Source: Zoogloea sp041908905 (GTDB lineage Bacteria; Pseudomonadota; Gammaproteobacteria; Burkholderiales; Rhodocyclaceae). From it: DNA of 64,000 nt. Numbering within the stretch: position 1 is the stretch's first letter; the number at the start of each line of letters is the position of its first letter. The stretch spans positions 62,001-126,000 of the forward strand of contig NZ_JAYREK010000006.1 of assembly GCF_041908905.1 (NCBI RefSeq), written 5' to 3'. The translations under genes were made by a program, and so were the position numbers. Of the stretch, positions 62,402 to 64,000 are shown in pieces. Under the pieces are notes generated by a model. That model was not told where the DNA came from. It ran no database searches and was given only the letters and a program-made list of their open reading frames with translations.

Positions 62402-63736
62402 ATGAAAAAGCTTTATATCCGCACTTTCGGTTGCCAGATGAACGAGTACGACTCGGACAAGATGGCGGATGTGCTCGGGGCGGCCGATGGCCTCGAGAAA
62501 ACCGACAACCCCGAAGAGGCGGACGTGATCCTCTTCAACACCTGCTCGGTGCGCGAGAAGGCGCAGGAGAAGGTCTTCCACGACCTGGGCCGGGTGAAGC
62601 ACCTCAAGCAGAAGAATCCCAACCTCATCATCGGTGTCGGCGGCTGCGTGGCGAGCCAGGAGGGCGAGGCCATCGTGGCGCGGGCGCCGTATGTGGACTT
62701 GGTTTTCGGGCCGCAGACCCTGCACCGCCTGCCCAGCCTGATCGCCGAGCGCAAGGCCTCCGGCCGCTCGCAGGTGGACATCTCCTTCCCCGAGATCGAG
62801 AAGTTCGATAACCTGCCGCCGGCCCGCGTCGAGGGGGCGAGCGCCTTCGTGTCGATCATGGAGGGCTGCTCCAAGTACTGCACCTTCTGCATCGTGCCCT
62901 ACACCCGCGGCGACGAGATCTACCGCCCGCTGGCCGACGTGCTCGCCGAGGTGGCGGGGCTGGCGGCCCAGGGCGTCAAGGAGGTCACGCTGCTCGGCCA
63001 GAACGTCAATGCCTGGCGCGCGCCGGTGGATGGCGACGGCGGCGAGATGGCCGACTTTGCCTTCCTGCTCGAGTGCGTGCATGACATCCCGGGCATCGAG
63101 CGCATCCGCTACACCACCTCCCACCCCCGCGAGATGACCCAGCGCGTGGTGGATGCCTACGCGCGCCTGCCCAAGCTGGTGTCGCACCTGCACCTGCCGG
63201 TGCAGGCCGGCTCCGACCGGGTGCTGGCGGCGATGAAGCGCGGCTACACGGTGCTCGAATACAAGTCGCTGGTGCGCAGGCTGCGCGCGGCGCGGCCCGA
63301 CATCTCCCTGTCGTCGGATTTCATCGTCGGCTTCCCGGGCGAGACCGAGGCCGATTTCGAGGCCACCATGAAGCTGATCGAGGAGCTGGGTTTCGACACC
63401 TCCTTCAGCTTTGTGTATAGCTCGCGTCCGGGCACGCCGGCCGCCGACCTGCCCGACGACACGCCCCAGGACGTCAAGCTGGCCCGCCTGGCCCGCCTGC
63501 AGAAGCGCATCGAGGCCCACGCGGCCACGATCAGCGCGGGCATGGTCGGCAGCGTGCAGCGCATCCTCGTCGAAGGCCCGTCCAAGAAAGACCCCAACGA
63601 GCTGGCCGGTCGCACCGACAACAACCGGGTGGTCAACTTTGCGGGCAACCCCCGCCTGATCGGCCATTTCGTGGACGTGAACATCGTCTCCGCGCTGCCC
63701 CATTCGCTGCGCGGCGAGATCGTCACCCGCGACTGA
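62402..63736 (+). CDS. miaB: tRNA-2-methylthio-N6-isopentenyladenosine-37 synthase
   Basis: MiaB is a radical-SAM methylthiotransferase that converts i6A37 to ms2i6A37 in tRNAs reading UNN codons. The 444-residue product has the N-terminal UPF0004 domain with three cluster cysteines (FGCQMNEYDS, NTCSVREKAQEKV, GVGGCVASQEG). The radical-SAM motif CSKYCTFCIVPYTRG and a C-terminal TRAM domain follow. No Shine-Dalgarno sequence is visible before the ATG at 62402. The next gene is phoH, the usual miaB-phoH-ybeY order. Confidence 0.97.
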   Translation: MKKLYIRTFGCQMNEYDSDKMADVLGAADGLEKTDNPEEADVILFNTCSVREKAQEKVFHDLGRVKHLKQKNPNLIIGVGGCVASQEGEAIVARAPYVDLVFGPQTLHRLPSLIAERKASGRSQVDISFPEIEKFDNLPPARVEGASAFVSIMEGCSKYCTFCIVPYTRGDEIYRPLADVLAEVAGLAAQGVKEVTLLGQNVNAWRAPVDGDGGEMADFAFLLECVHDIPGIERIRYTTSHPREMTQRVVDAYARLPKLVSHLHLPVQAGSDRVLAAMKRGYTVLEYKSLVRRLRAARPDISLSSDFIVGFPGETEADFEATMKLIEELGFDTSFSFVYSSRPGTPAADLPDDTPQDVKLARLARLQKRIEAHAATISAGMVGSVQRILVEGPSKKDPNELAGRTDNNRVVNFAGNPRLIGHFVDVNIVSALPHSLRGEIVTRD

Positions 63737-63797
63737 GGCCGGCCCGAATGCACGCCCCGACTTCCCCGACGGCTGCCGCTCTGGCAGCATGTGGCCG

Positions 63798-64000
63798 ATG
63801 AAACCGATAGAAATCACGCTGCATCCCGTCGACAACCTGCGCCTCGCCAACCTGTGCGGGGCGCTCGACGAGAACATCCGCCAGATCGAGACCGCCTTCG
63901 ATGTGACGATCGCCCGCCGCGGCGAGCGCTTCACGGTGCATGGCGAACCGGCCCAGGGCCACCTGGCCGCCCGCGCCCTGCGCCATTTCTACGACCGCGC
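63798..64000 (+). CDS. phoH: PhoH-like protein, N-terminal part (cut by window end)
   Basis: The visible 67 residues (MKPIEITLHPVDNLRLANLC onward, then CGALDENIRQIETAFDVTIA) match the N-terminal region of YbeZ/PhoH-type predicted ATPases. The Walker A domain lies beyond the window. In-frame ATGs occur at 63789 and 63798; I chose the second because family members usually begin a few residues before LHP/LLP. Position right behind miaB agrees with the common miaB-phoH-ybeY cluster for tRNA and ribosome maturation. Confidence 0.8.
   Translation, partial: MKPIEITLHPVDNLRLANLCGALDENIRQIETAFDVTIARRGERFTVHGEPAQGHLAARALRHFYDR

Overview
The window is GC-rich chromosomal DNA from a betaproteobacterium, most likely of the Rhodocyclales (Azoarcus/Thauera/Zoogloea type). 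That placement is an inference from gene content and codon style (trpGDC followed by tamB, lldEGF-dld-lldP with a divergent FadR-type regulator, a NosA/OprC-type copper receptor, miaB followed by phoH). No rRNA, prophage, insertion sequence or CRISPR array was seen. Genes are densely packed on both strands.

Layout. 1-8.4 kb (+): trpG-trpD-trpC, then tamB, a DUF2189 membrane protein, msrA and an FKBP-type prolyl isomerase, closed by a hairpin terminator. 8.5-13.4 kb (-): a small coiled-coil protein with its own promoter, a LysR regulator, recQ, a zinc-ribbon/PD-(D/E)XK nuclease and a small acidic protein. 13.5-17.6 kb: a metallo-beta-lactamase-fold hydrolase (+), then ybaN and modABC (-). 17.7-26.1 kb: a TonB-dependent copper receptor, a chemotaxis receptor, a SpeE-like protein, a stand-alone M41-like peptidase, an LRR-protein kinase fusion and a PAS-GAF-GGDEF diguanylate cyclase. 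26.3-35 kb: a lactate-use locus, lldE-lldG-lldF-dld-lldP, facing lldR, with two matching operators and recognisable promoters.

35-62 kb is the most distinctive part. A sensor-poor histidine kinase and an OmpR-type regulator are followed by a type I secretion locus: two tandem ABC exporters, an HlyD-type adaptor and a TolC-type channel. These precede a 17.7-kb gene for a 5,898-residue repetitive surface protein and a small lipoprotein. The giant protein starts with a DUF4347 domain that carries a His/Cys pair resembling clan CD (caspase-like) proteases. That cysteine is the only one I found in the whole chain. More than 40 cadherin/VCBS/Ig-like modules follow, and the protein ends in a choice-of-anchor U-like domain with no RTX nonapeptides. 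The second exporter has a degenerate ABC signature (LSAGM), which suggests an asymmetric heterodimer.

62.2-64 kb: a tRNA-Met (-) with its promoter and terminator lies back to back with miaB (+), and phoH runs off the window end.

The locus most worth study is 35.0-61.9 kb, as a possibly self-contained system for making, exporting and processing a giant adhesin. The stand-alone M41-like protein, the LRR-kinase and the zinc-ribbon nuclease are further poorly characterised genes.
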